The position numbers and the translations under genes were made by a program. DNA of 64,000 nucleotides, taken from positions 233,555,336 through 233,619,335 of the forward strand of contig NC_080572.1 in the NCBI RefSeq assembly GCF_030247185.1. Direction: 5' to 3'. The notes under the pieces were generated by a model, which had not been told where the DNA came from, searched no databases, and saw nothing but the letters and a program-made list of their open reading frames with translations. Positions within the stretch are counted from its first letter, which is position 1. Every line of letters begins with the position of its first letter. The stretch comes from Malaya genurostris. Taxonomy: Eukaryota; Arthropoda; Insecta; Diptera; Culicidae. This document shows, piece by piece, positions 42,801-54,800 of the stretch.

Positions 42801-45800
42801 ATTGTTACAAGACAAAAGTGCTATAGAAAATTCCATCATTGAAAATGGGTTATTAATAAAACCATTATTTGGAGGAGATTCCCGTATAATGCTCTGCGTA
42901 GGAACAGAATCTGGGCAAACTTTCCTAGCAAAGTCAAATATCCATCGGTTCGAGTATTCATCACTCTCATTGCCCACGATACGATTCCTCATTCGTCTGG
43001 CCGTATTCCAAAGAGTGCTCATTGAGGTTTCTCTTGACAAACCTTCGACAAAATGTCTCCAATAGCTACATTTTTTGGCTCGAAGTATGCTCTTGTACTT
43101 GGTTTCTAAAACCATAAGTTTTTCAAAATTCTGAGGAGTTCCTCCTCCCCGTTTTAGAAACGTCTTGCAAGCATTTTGTTTTGCGAGTTTAGCCTCTGAG
43201 CACTCTTTGTCCCACCAGGGGTTGGGAGGCCTTCTGTTAGTCGTTGGCCCAGGAAAGCGTTTAGTTTGGGATTGTTCTGCGGCCTCCAGAATCGAACAAA
43301 TGAGGAAGTCATATTCTTCAAGTGGAGGGAGCTCTTCCATTGAATTCAAAATACTAGAGATTCTACTTTGGTATTTAATCCAGTCGATATTTTTTGTCAA
43401 ATCATATGGAATACTAGCTGAATTAGCAATACATTTGTTACAGCTAATTGAGATGATGATTGGTAAATGATCGCTACCGTGTAAATCAGGCAATATTTTC
43501 CAGGTGCAATCTAGTCGAATTGATGTTGAGCAAAGAGATAGATCTAATGCACTTGGGCGTGCAGGAGGTCTTGGGATCCGTGTCATGCTACCCATATTTA
43601 ATACCGTCATGCTAAAATTGTCACAAATGTTTTGTATTAAAGATGATCTGCTATCATTGTAAACGGAACCCCACATCATTCCGTGCGAATTTAAATCCCC
43701 CAGAATCAATCGTGGAGCAGGAAGGGCTTCAACCATTTCATTAAGCTGTCGCTGTCCAACTTGTGCTTTTGGAGGAATATAAACCGAAGCTATGCAAATA
43801 TCTTTGCCTTTAATGTTTATTTGGCAAGCAACAACTTCTATACTAGAAGTTGAAGGGATGTTTAATCTATAAAAGGAACAGCATTTCTTAATTCCCAAAA
43901 GCACTCCACCATACGGAGAGTCTCTATCGAGACGTATAATGTTAAAATCATTAAAATTTAAAGCTATGTTTGAAGTAAGCCATGTTTCGCATAAAGCAAA
44001 TACATCACATTTTTGACTATGCAATAAAATTTTAAATGAATCAAGTTTTGGCATAATGCTTCGACAATTCCACTGCAGGACAGTGATTGTATCATTTGCG
44101 GCGGGTGATAAATTATCCATCAAAAGATACAAAACCTGAGACAATTGGCCATTGAGCTGATAACTGCTTCAAAAAATTTCTAGCTATTGGAAGGAATGCC
44201 ATTATGAGGGTCTTTAAGGGTTCAGATATATTGAATGCTGAGAAAATCCATTCAACAATTTCCGAAAACTTCAGTAATCCTGTTGGTGGCTGTGAAATGG
44301 AGCCCACAGGATTATTACCTTTTTCTGTGCTAGATCCTGGATTGGTTTGTGAATTTGACAAACCAGGAGGCACAGTCTTTGGTTTTGACTTTTTTTGTTT
44401 AACACGGGGATCTTTTTTTGAAGATGAAACTTTAGGTGTCTTTTTTGGTAATTTGGAAGAAGACTTCTTTCTCTTAACTGACCCTTGGGTAGTGATAAAC
44501 GAATTACCTTCACTATTTTCGTCAGAGTCAGAGTCTTCTGGTTCCTCTAGATTTGAAAACCCGTTTTCGGTTTCCAAAGGGGGGACATCAATGATCGTTT
44601 TAAGCATTTCTGCATATGTGCGCTTAGACCGTGCTTTTAAAGAAAGCTTAATTTTGTCTTTGTGCACTTTAAATGCAGTGCATACTGAAATATCCTCATG
44701 AGGACTTTCCCCACAATAAATACATTTTTCAATTTCCTTGTTGCAATCATTATCTTTATGAGGTCCTTCACACTTAATACATTTTGGTTTATTGCTACAG
44801 TAAGTAGCTGTGTGTCCGAATTTTTGCAGTTCGTACAATTCATTACATTTGGAACAAAAAGCCGAACAGGGAGGCGAATTTTATCGACATAGACATGGGA
44901 CGGCAACGCAGACCCGGCAAATGTCACTCGAAACGAGTCTGATGGGCGATAAACTTTCTTTCCCTCTTCATGAACTACTGAGTACAGTTGTTTGCACTCC
45001 AGTATTTTCACACCCTCAAGCATAGAGTTCTTGAAACGACCAACACCATGCTTGAGTAAATCATCTACCGAAAGACTCGCTTCGGTAACAACACCGTCAA
45101 TTTCGACATCTTTGGAGGGTATGTAAACTTTATACTCTTTAATGAAATGTTCCGAAGAGACAATATCATTCGCGTGTTTCAAATTATTTATCACAACACG
45201 AATTTTATCGTTATTTACTTTTATGATCTCTTTGATTGAAGAGTATCGTGATGTCAAACCTTTAGAAATTTGGTAAATGTTTAATGGCTTTGATATACGT
45301 CTAAAAAAGACTATCCAAGGCCCAGAAGAGCTCTCCTGATATTTTTTCGTTCGTGGGGGTATAGGATTCATGCTAGGATTTACGTCCATGGATTCATCCA
45401 TCACATTAAAATTTTTAATCAAACTTTAAAATAAAAAATGAAACCAACACTATACAGTACTCAATCAAAAGGAAAAGAAAAAACTTCTACCTTGAAATTG
45501 TTGTCTATCTCCGTTGCACTGCCGTGTAGATCCTCGTTGCTCTAGATGTTCTTGTTGGATGCTGATTGTTGGATGTGATGCTACTGCTACCTGACATCCA
45601 GCACCACTCGATTTCCGATATACTTTTGTCTTCGCCAGCTGCAACCAGCGCAGGTCACCGGTGTATACCTGCGTGTTGTATGGCAGTGGAAAGACCGAGT
45701 TGTCTTGTCTCCTTCTTCCTTGTGCTCCGCACCGATATGCTTCTGCACCGAAGTGCCTTCGCACCGGTGTGCCTTTGCACTCTCCTGCTTCTGTGTGCCT

Positions 45801-48800
45801 TTGCACTCTTCTTCTTCAATGTGCCTTTGCACTCTCCTGCTCAGCACTTGTGGCTGTATATTGTGGCCTGGGTAGAGCTTGGGAAACGCCCTTTGTTGTT
45901 TCCTTCACCAGCTTGGCCCAGCACTAGGGCTCTCTTATGCAGCACGATTTTACGTTTTAACGGCTGCTGCCAACAGGTCTCTACCTGTAGTTCAACCGTT
46001 GTCGTATTTAACGCGTGTAAACTAACCAGCGTTATTAAACTGTACGCTTCTATACACAACCTTCTCGGTTGAACGGCTATTACTGAATGTCAGGAGCTGT
46101 ATAGTTTACATTTGATTCAAACTGTTTGAAAATCAGTAAAGTCATCTTTGAGAAATCGTAGTGCGAATTAAATTTTGGGGTACCTTCCTAATCGAAAACT
46201 GAACACCACTACAACTGAAATAAGTTTATTTGGTTATCGACTATCCAAATCTGCGAATCCGATAAACCTGATTAATTTATGTGAAGTATACATTTTTATA
46301 TTAATCACCCTGTATCCCCTGAAAAGACAGAAAAGCAAGATGTTTTATATGATCTTAGAACTTTTCATTTGAATCTTAAATTATTTTTAGATTTCATTTG
46401 AATCTTAGATCGGTTCAGCCATCTACAAGAAAAATGGATTACACAATTTTAATTTCGTTTCACATTTCATCCTGTAGTTCCGGAACCTAAAATCGGATCC
46501 AAACACAATTCCGGAACCTTGTTTAGGACCTCTTTTCATATGAATCTGAGTTTGTAGAAAACGGTTGAGAAAATTGAGTGAAACTATTTGTCACACACGC
46601 ATTTGCTGATCTCGACGAACTGATGCGAATGGTATATGGGTGTTATGTTCTTCCAATTCCATTTATTGCTGTAAGTAGTTTATATCAGTATAATTATGGA
46701 ATTGCTTCCAACTGAAAAATGCTACCATCATGTGGTTTACATATGTCATATTCGAATGATTATGTTGCCAAAAACGTCATTTCACTCCGGAATCAAAACG
46801 ATCATCATCTGAGCACCCGAAAGCACAACAATCGGCTGGAAAGGTAATGGCCTCGGTATTTTGGGATGTGCGTGGTGTAATATTTATCGGCTATCTCGAG
46901 AAAGGAAATATCGTATACAGTGAATGTTATATAGCGTTATTGGAGCGTTTGAAGGCTGAAATTGCAATGAATCGACCGCAAGAAGACGTCACAAGTCAAT
47001 CAAAACAACGGCAAAACTACATAAATTGAACTTCGAATTGCTCCCACATCCACCGCATTCGCCAAATTTGGCTCCCAGTGACTACTGGCTATTCGCAACC
47101 TGACAAAAAATGCTCGCCGGTAAGAAATTTCGCACGAATGAAGAGATTATCGCTGAAACTGAGGTCTATTTTGAGGCAGCAGATAAATTGTTCTACAAAA
47201 GTGTTATCGAAATGTTAGAGCGGCGCTGGAATGATTGCGTTACTCTTGTTAGGCCCGGCATTTTCACCCCATATGTTATACACGGAACGATTCCTAAAGA
47301 TTGAATAAAAGATTCGTTTCAAACGGCCGAGGTGCTGAATCAGACGAGCTCGTAATCGAGTTCAATCTAAATTTTAATCACCAGAAAGGCTCCGTGCACT
47401 GCTCTGAATATGATCCTTGATTAAGAATGTTGTAACTTTGACAGTTGCCATTTTCCGAGGTACGTTCAGTGAATCTAAGATAATTTCAATTTTCTCTTTA
47501 TTGCACGGAACGACCGAAATTAGCTCTGCGCCTAATTCGTATTACTGTTTTTGAATTAGTTGATTCTAACAACAAAATTTCCAAAATAACTATAAAATTA
47601 GTTAAAATGTAGAATTTACTGTGCTGAAAAAAACTCTTATTTTTAGAGAATGTGTTTAGTTGGCGAATATTCTGGACACAAACCAGCAATATTTCAATCC
47701 AACACGAAATTCTCATTGACAACTAATTTCGTTATTAAAATCAGAAACTTTGATTCTATTTATCTATCACCGTCATTACTGAAGGACAGCAGTGTCAAAG
47801 CAAAACAATCCATTCAAAAGCTAAAAGGGACAGTCTTGTTGAAACTGCTCGCAAATTGTTTAGATGTTTTTCGCATGTGTTACGTAAACTGTTAGTGGAA
47901 AGTGTATTTATTCAGAATTTGTGCGCACTTGAAGCGATTGTGCGTAATAATGTTTTTACGCGGAACAGTGATGTGAATTTCGAATGTTTCACTCTAATTG
48001 TGATGAAGGTTTTTTGTATCTTCAAACCTTCCGAGCTGCGCCGTCCGGTGTACTATTTGTATTCGGTTTTTGTTTTCCGAGTGCTCAAAGTTTTCAGTGA
48101 GAATGAAGAAACAGTGATTTAGAAGAAAAAAAATTCAAAAAGATGTTTACGTTTCGTTTATGTCTTTTTCTCCAACACAACATCGTATTTATACCTGCCA
48201 ATATAGAAAAGACAACCGCGTCTAAATTTTTTTCGGCAGTAGTGTGCCATCTAGTGGCTAGTAGTCATTAAGGTGTTACCGTTTCGGTGACAGGGCGCCA
48301 TATAGCTGCAGATTGCAGAAGCCAATTCAACCATTCATATTGGTTGAAAACAACATTATATTTCTTTAATTCAACTAAAAAATTAGTTGACTGGATATGA
48401 AGTGTACCTTAGCTAAGAAATGACAGTACGTTTAATTTGTGAATTCAACTAAAAAAAATAGTCATTTCAACAAATATTTTATTATTATTAAGGGAATGAG
48501 AATAAAAAATCTAAATCAGCAAAAGTAAGATTTTTTTAGTTGTCTCAAAAAATAACTAACTAAAATCAGCAAATCAACTAAATTTTTCGCGAAAATGCTG
48601 ATTTCGGTCGTTCCGTGTGAATATTATTTTATGGTAATGCGTCGAACTTCGCTTGAAGCACTATATTTGTGTGTGGAATATTTTCATATGGACCGTGGAG
48701 GCTGCGATTCAGGAGTGATAGAACCATTTATGCTGTTCAATAAATAAGCCACAGACGTATGTATACAATTTCCCTAGTTCCATGCTAGGAACCGGTAAAC

Positions 48801-51800
48801 GGAGAAGAAATTTATGCATAGATAAACGATGAAGAGTATCCGTTTGCTTCCATGGTGGCTTGTTTCGGATCGAAAGGTACGAGTGGTGAACACGTTTTCT
48901 GTAACTAGTTTCCATTCAACTAGCGCTCCAGGCTCTAGAGTTAGTGAATATTTCTGGAGAGGTTGCAGTTTGCATAAATATCATATCGTCTGTCTTCTAT
49001 AGGTACCGCTTGGCGTGGCTGACTGTGAAACTGCTACACTTCGTTTGCTCCACACCGAAAGTGCCCCAGTCAAACCGGAATATTTGGAGGGTGCATTTTT
49101 ATTATCTCTATCTTCATCCATCTGACATAACTTTAAAAAGTTATGATTTTTGAAAGAATAATCTTATACCGTGATTTTCTGTTCCTGCTTCGATGATATA
49201 CAAATTTTACTGAAATGTTGTTCTGTTCAAATTGACTCAACTACCGCGGAAAACAAATTTGGTTCCACCGAAGTGAATCTATTGATAAAAAGCCATTGGT
49301 TCAGCCATGCATTCAATTGCGGATGAATTGAATCGTTAATTAAACCACTCGTCCCAAGCGGCTTGCGCAACGAATTTGACCACCCACCACCACTCCACCA
49401 GTTTTCCACGCTGAAATGCTGACTGACTGACTGACTCGGTTGTTTTTCCGATTTTCGCAGTTCATTCCCCGGGGGATCACTTTTTGCTTCCAACTAATCC
49501 CATTTACCAAATTCGGTGCATCAGATGCTTTTGTTGGTATTCCGTCGATGTGTGCATTTGGGTTTATTTATTTTTATTTTGTTCGCCTCCACTCCACAAT
49601 ACTAACCTGGGGGACAGTGGCGAGCTCCGGTCAGATTCCCGCACAGCATCGGAATGCCCTCGTCATCGATTATCCAGTTGTCGGTATCGTTCACCCACCT
49701 AAATTGAATAAAAAATAAATCGTTTGGAGTAACAAAAACGCGGCACATTGAAACGATTGCAATGTTCAGTGCCTTCCTAGTAGATTCAACCGGAAAAAAG
49801 TATGCAAATTTTGCGTTGAGATAATCTAAAAATGATGTTTTTAAAAGATCGTTCGAAACGGAAACTGAACTCATTTAGCTAGAGCTTCGTATTACATGGT
49901 GACACCGTTGTTAGGATAGAAAACAAAAAAAAAAACAAGAGATAACGTTGACGAGAACACAACTCAGGATGTTAGTTTTGCTCGGTCCCTATGTGCATAC
50001 GTACATCCGCCACTCGTCGTGAGTGATGTTCCAGCCTTCCGGCATGTTTTTGACACATTTATTGCGGAGCTCTCCCATGTAAACCTGCATAACAAAATTG
50101 AAAAGTTCATTGGAATTTGGCTCCAAACTCAAATATATGTTAGTGTAGCTTTCCACTGTTTTCAATCAATTCCGTACCTGTAGCGCAAAAAGAGCGAACA
50201 CCATCAGGCAAAATATTGTCAACGTCATGACTTCCGCCAACTGCTTGAAGGAGTGCAGTAACGCATTGATGATAGTTTTCAATCCTGAAACGTAGTAAAA
50301 TAGATGCTTATTGAAATGCTCCTACACAAAATGAAAAAAACAAATCCGAAAATCAATCGGCATTGGGCGAATTTGCAAATATACAAAACCTCTACAACGG
50401 GTCTTCGAAACTCACCTGGCATAATCGATACCGTTTTGAGGGCTCGCAGTACACGAAATGTCCTCAAACCAGCCAGATTACCGACATCCAACGCGATCGT
50501 CGCATAGCCACTGGTAATCACCACAAAGTCCAGCCAATTCCACGGATTCCGCAGATACGTGTACTTATTCAATATAAAACCCTTAGCTATCATTTTGATG
50601 ATCATCTCGGAAGTGTAAATTGCTAAAAATATATATCTGAAAGAAGACAAAATCAATGGAGAAATGATGTTACTCGACAACGTAATAACAGATTACTCTA
50701 AACACTAACAACATTTTGACGCCAGAAATTTAGCCATCGACATTTACATTTAACATTAACTGATGATCCATCTAAAAGTGTATATGCAGTAGTGAGTGAG
50801 ATATCGCATGTTGCCTATATTTATGTTACACAAAAGTTCCGTTCTTGTTTTTATGTTTCTGTTGGCATCTTACCATCAAAGAAAAATGTCACGAACTGGC
50901 CTGTTTTTCGTCGTGGGTTATCCAGATAAGAGTGCTTCAATCAACTTAGTTTGACTTTTGGCAGTGTAGCACTATCTTATGCGTTTGTAAAAAAACTGGT
51001 ATAACGAAATAAATCGGGGCCGTAGTTCGCTTGCCGATGAATTCAAAGAAGGTCGTCCAAAATCATTTGTTTTGACAGAAAACATCGATGCTGTGAAAAA
51101 TCTGATAATGGAAGATCGACATGTGACGTAAAGTGAAATGGAAGCAGCCTGGGCCATTAGTGTGAAAAGCTGTTATGTTATTTTGCCTGAACATAAAGTC
51201 GTGAAAAAAAATTGTTTACGTTGGATCCCACATAATTTGACAATCGCTCAAAAAAAGATTTGTGGTGCAAAGTAATGTTGAAAAAATTCAATCGTGGTGC
51301 TTCAAATTTGATGTACCTTATGATAAAAAAAGGACCGGAATATTCATTTTAAAATTCCTGCGCTTGTCCAATTGGTAAACTTTTATTCTCTCAACGTTGG
51401 CAATACTTTTATACATATTCTGTCAAATTTTGACGCATATCGTACGATTAGTTTTTGTTTGGTGTCTATACAAAAAAGTTGAAAGATTTTCGTGTGGCGA
51501 TTTTTATAATGGATGAAAATTTAGAACAACGGCTCGCCTTCGAAGCGCCATTCGGAAGATTGTTGTGCGGTTTCGACGTCATATTCATAGATCCACACCT
51601 CAGTTATGATGCATTCGATAAATGTGGGGTCACTATCTGCGTTGGAAATCATCTCTTTGGCCACATCAACACGACGCTGTTTTTGAATGAAATTCAGCTT
51701 TTTTGGCACCAGCCGAGAAGCGACTCGTTTCAAACCCAAAACATCAGTTAAAATGTGTTCGGCTGATCCATAAGAGATTCCAAACAACACAGCAATCTCT

Positions 51801-54800
51801 CTAATCGGTACAGAACGATTTTGCAACACGATTTGCTTCGCCGATTCAATGGTTTCTTCAGTAACAGATGTTGTTGGGCGGCCAGGGATCTCATCATGAT
51901 CCAAGCTTATACGACCACCTTTGAAGCGTTTATACCACTCGTATGCCTGTGTTTTTCTAGACACGATTCACTAAAGGCCTTTTCTAACATTTTCAACGTT
52001 TCGGAACACTTAAATCCATTTGCAGCACGCACGTTGTTCTAAATTTTCATCCATTATAAAAATCGCCACACAAAAATTTTTCAACTTCTTTGTATAGACG
52101 CCAAACAAAAACTAATCGTACGATATGCGTCAAAATTTGACAGAATGTGTATAAAAGTGTTGCCAACGTTGAGAGAATAAAAGTTTACCGATTGGACAAG
52201 CGCGGGAATTTTAAAATGAATATGAGAATACTTATATGAGCCCGAAACTAAACAGCAGTCGACTGTATGGGTGTTACAAGAAGAACCAAATCCTGCAAAA
52301 GTTGTTCGCGCTCGCAGCACTTCAAAGAACATGGTGGCTTGTTTTTTCCTTAAAAACGGATATATCGCTACCGTTGCTTTAAATCAGGGGTTCCCAAAGT
52401 GGTCGATTTCGACCCCTTGAGGTCGATATACTTTTTGTGGGGGTCGACGTAAACAAAAACTGACTATGGGGGTAGACGAGGTCCAGAAACCTATTGTTTG
52501 ATATAAGTTGTTATTTGAAATATTTACGTCAAAAAGTTGTGTTTATTTTACCATTCGCAGAAATTGGTAAGTATTTTACATCAATATTAAAAAAGCAAGA
52601 AATTGAATTTTCAAAGGAATTTGTTGATGGGGGTCTGAGGCCTTACGTTAATTTTAGTAAAGGGGTCCATGACCCAAAATAGTTTGGGAACCCCTGCTTT
52701 AGATGATCGTAAGACCGTCAATTCTGATTGGTACACTACCATTTTTTGTCAGAATTTTTTCTTGAAATAAGGAAAACTTTCACACAACTCTCGTTTTTGT
52801 TGCTCAAAAACAACCGAATATTTGAGCAACAAAAACGTCGAATTGATGGGCCACCCACCGTATAGTCCTGGCTTGGCACCTAACGATTTCTATTTGTTCC
52901 CTTCTGTGAAGAATAAACTACATGGAGAGCGATTCAATACTCCTGAAGAAGTTGTTGAAGCGTTCAAAAAACATGTTTTGGGGTAAGGAGTGTATCGAAA
53001 ATAAGCTATCCACATACATTGTGTTGTACGGTTCTTCCAACCCGAAACTGGACCAGGAAGTTGTATCTCTAATCATGAAGAACAAATCAATGTCAATACG
53101 TGATTTTGCCAAAACAGCAGGAACGAGTGTCGGAATGGTTCAGCGTATCAAGAGGCGAAATCATCTAAAGACCTACAAGAAGCAGGAAATCTCGGAACAA
53201 AGTGTAAAAGAGAAGAAGCAAGCAGCAACAAGGGTCGGAAACTTTTTTAGTGTCTTTTGCAGGGTCCGGATGCATGCGTTTTGATTGACGATGGGACTTA
53301 TGTAACGGAGGGCTCAAAAATCCTTTCAGGTCCACAATGCTTAACTGTCTTTGTTGGGGAGGATGTGAGCGATTCAAGTGGAGAAACTCGGTCGAAAGGT
53401 ACTGGTATGGCAAGCAATATGTTCCAGTGGTTTGAAGTCAACCATTTTTTACACTACCGGAACTATAAATGCAGAAATCCATCGATCTGAGTGTTTCCAG
53501 AAGAGATTGCTGCCTTTATATAAGAAGCATAGTACACCTCCACTGTTTTGGCTGGATTTGGCGTCGGCTCACTATGCCAAAACCACTCTCAATTGGCTTG
53601 CGGAAAAGGGTATACATTTCGTTGAGAGAAATATCAATCCACCAAATTGGCCTCAGCTTCGACCCATCGAACGTTACTGGACAATCGTGAAGAGGGTCTT
53701 CAAGAAGACTGGTTAGGCAGCAGGGAACATGCAGGAGTTCAAACAAATTTGGGCTCAAGCGTCCAAAAAATGCGATGCAACACTTGTCCGGAACTTGATA
53801 AAGAGCGTTCGATCAAAAGTTCGAAAACTCGTGAAGGAATAACTTAAATTTCATCCGGTTTTCTTTATGCTCAAGTTTAACCTCGTACAATAAAGGATCA
53901 ATTTTTAGTTCGAATAAAATATCGTTTTTTATCATAATTTGAAAGCAAAATTTGTGGTAGCTTATTTTCGATACACTCCTTACCCCAAGAAGAGTGGAAA
54001 AAATGTTATGAAAATAGGTTCAAGCGTATGCAAAAGTGAGTATACAAAAGTGCTTAAAGTACGAGTTATTTCACCCCCCTCCGTCGTTCTTAAGTTATTA
54101 TTTTGATTTTTTAACAGTTCGTGGCATATTTAAGCAAAAAACGCGATCTTACGCTAAAATTTTCTCTAATTTTGAGGTGAAAAACTACCACTACATGAAA
54201 TTGTAATCAATTCATAAACGCAGGGGGGAAGGTATTCTAAACCAAGAAAGTATGTTCCAAGTTAGAAAAGAATTTGTTCAGTACATTTTGCAATATCGTG
54301 TTCACGGACTTCAGAAAATTGGTTTTCAGAAAAACACGTTTAAACTTTTTTTTTCTCAAAAAGTTAGGCACTCACAAAACCATCATACACCCGACCCGAT
54401 TTGAGTACATGTAAAACTACAAGAAAATGTAAAAAAAACGATTTTTCGAATCTGTTTATCCCTTCAATAGCCTTCATAGCATCGCGACGGACAGATAATA
54501 AATCGAGATCAATCACTTAGCATATGTCATGGTCAGGGCTGACAATAATCAACTCCGTACTTCATCATCACTGAGTTCAACTCACCTGCAAATCAGTTTC
54601 AGAAGCATCACTGAGCGAGTTGAGTAACTGAGTAACAATTTGTGTAGAGGAAACATCGTCTCAACATCGTATTGTCAAGCAATCAGCAGATGAGCTCTGA
54701 GTGCACATCAAATATTAGAACCCACTGAGAGACGATTTGTGAGTTGCGATTTGATGTGTGTGTACATCAACGCATTGAATCAGATTCTCAAGACATGTTC

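Larger units (their letters stand above)
40039..46089 (-). mobile_element. full-length I-group non-LTR retrotransposon, copy 2
   Basis: 6,051 bp. The 14-bp target duplication tcaggagctgtata is perfect at 40,025-40,038 and 46,090-46,103. On the minus strand the 5' end starts CATTCAGTAATAGCC and the 3' end is a run of eight A. ORF2 is open; ORF1 has one frameshift. The 5' UTR (45,423-46,089) contains tandem copies of a tgcctttgcactctcctgc motif around 45,765-45,845. This is the best-preserved LINE in the window. Confidence 0.93.
50960..54040 (+). mobile_element. decayed mariner hosting three nested insertions
   Basis: Recognisable transposase pieces in order: SSADEFKEGRPKSFVLTEN, DAVKNLIMEDRHVT and RWIPHNLTIAQKKICGAK (to 51,340); QEEPNPAKVVRARSTSKNMV (from about 52,270); TVNSDWYTTIFCQNFFLEI; HPPYSPGLAPNDFYLFP and FNTPEEVVEAFKKHVLG (to 52,984); then PQEEWKKCYENRFKRMQK at about 53,983-54,037. 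The gaps are filled by elements at 51,343-52,220, 52,385-52,696 and 52,986-53,980. The mariner's own ends were not identified. Confidence 0.85.

Noticed and set aside
45690..45850. A CRISPR-like array from the spaced tgcctttgcactc repeats
   Set aside because: Only about three degenerate, nearly contiguous units are present, with no unique spacers, inside the 5' UTR of a eukaryotic LINE.
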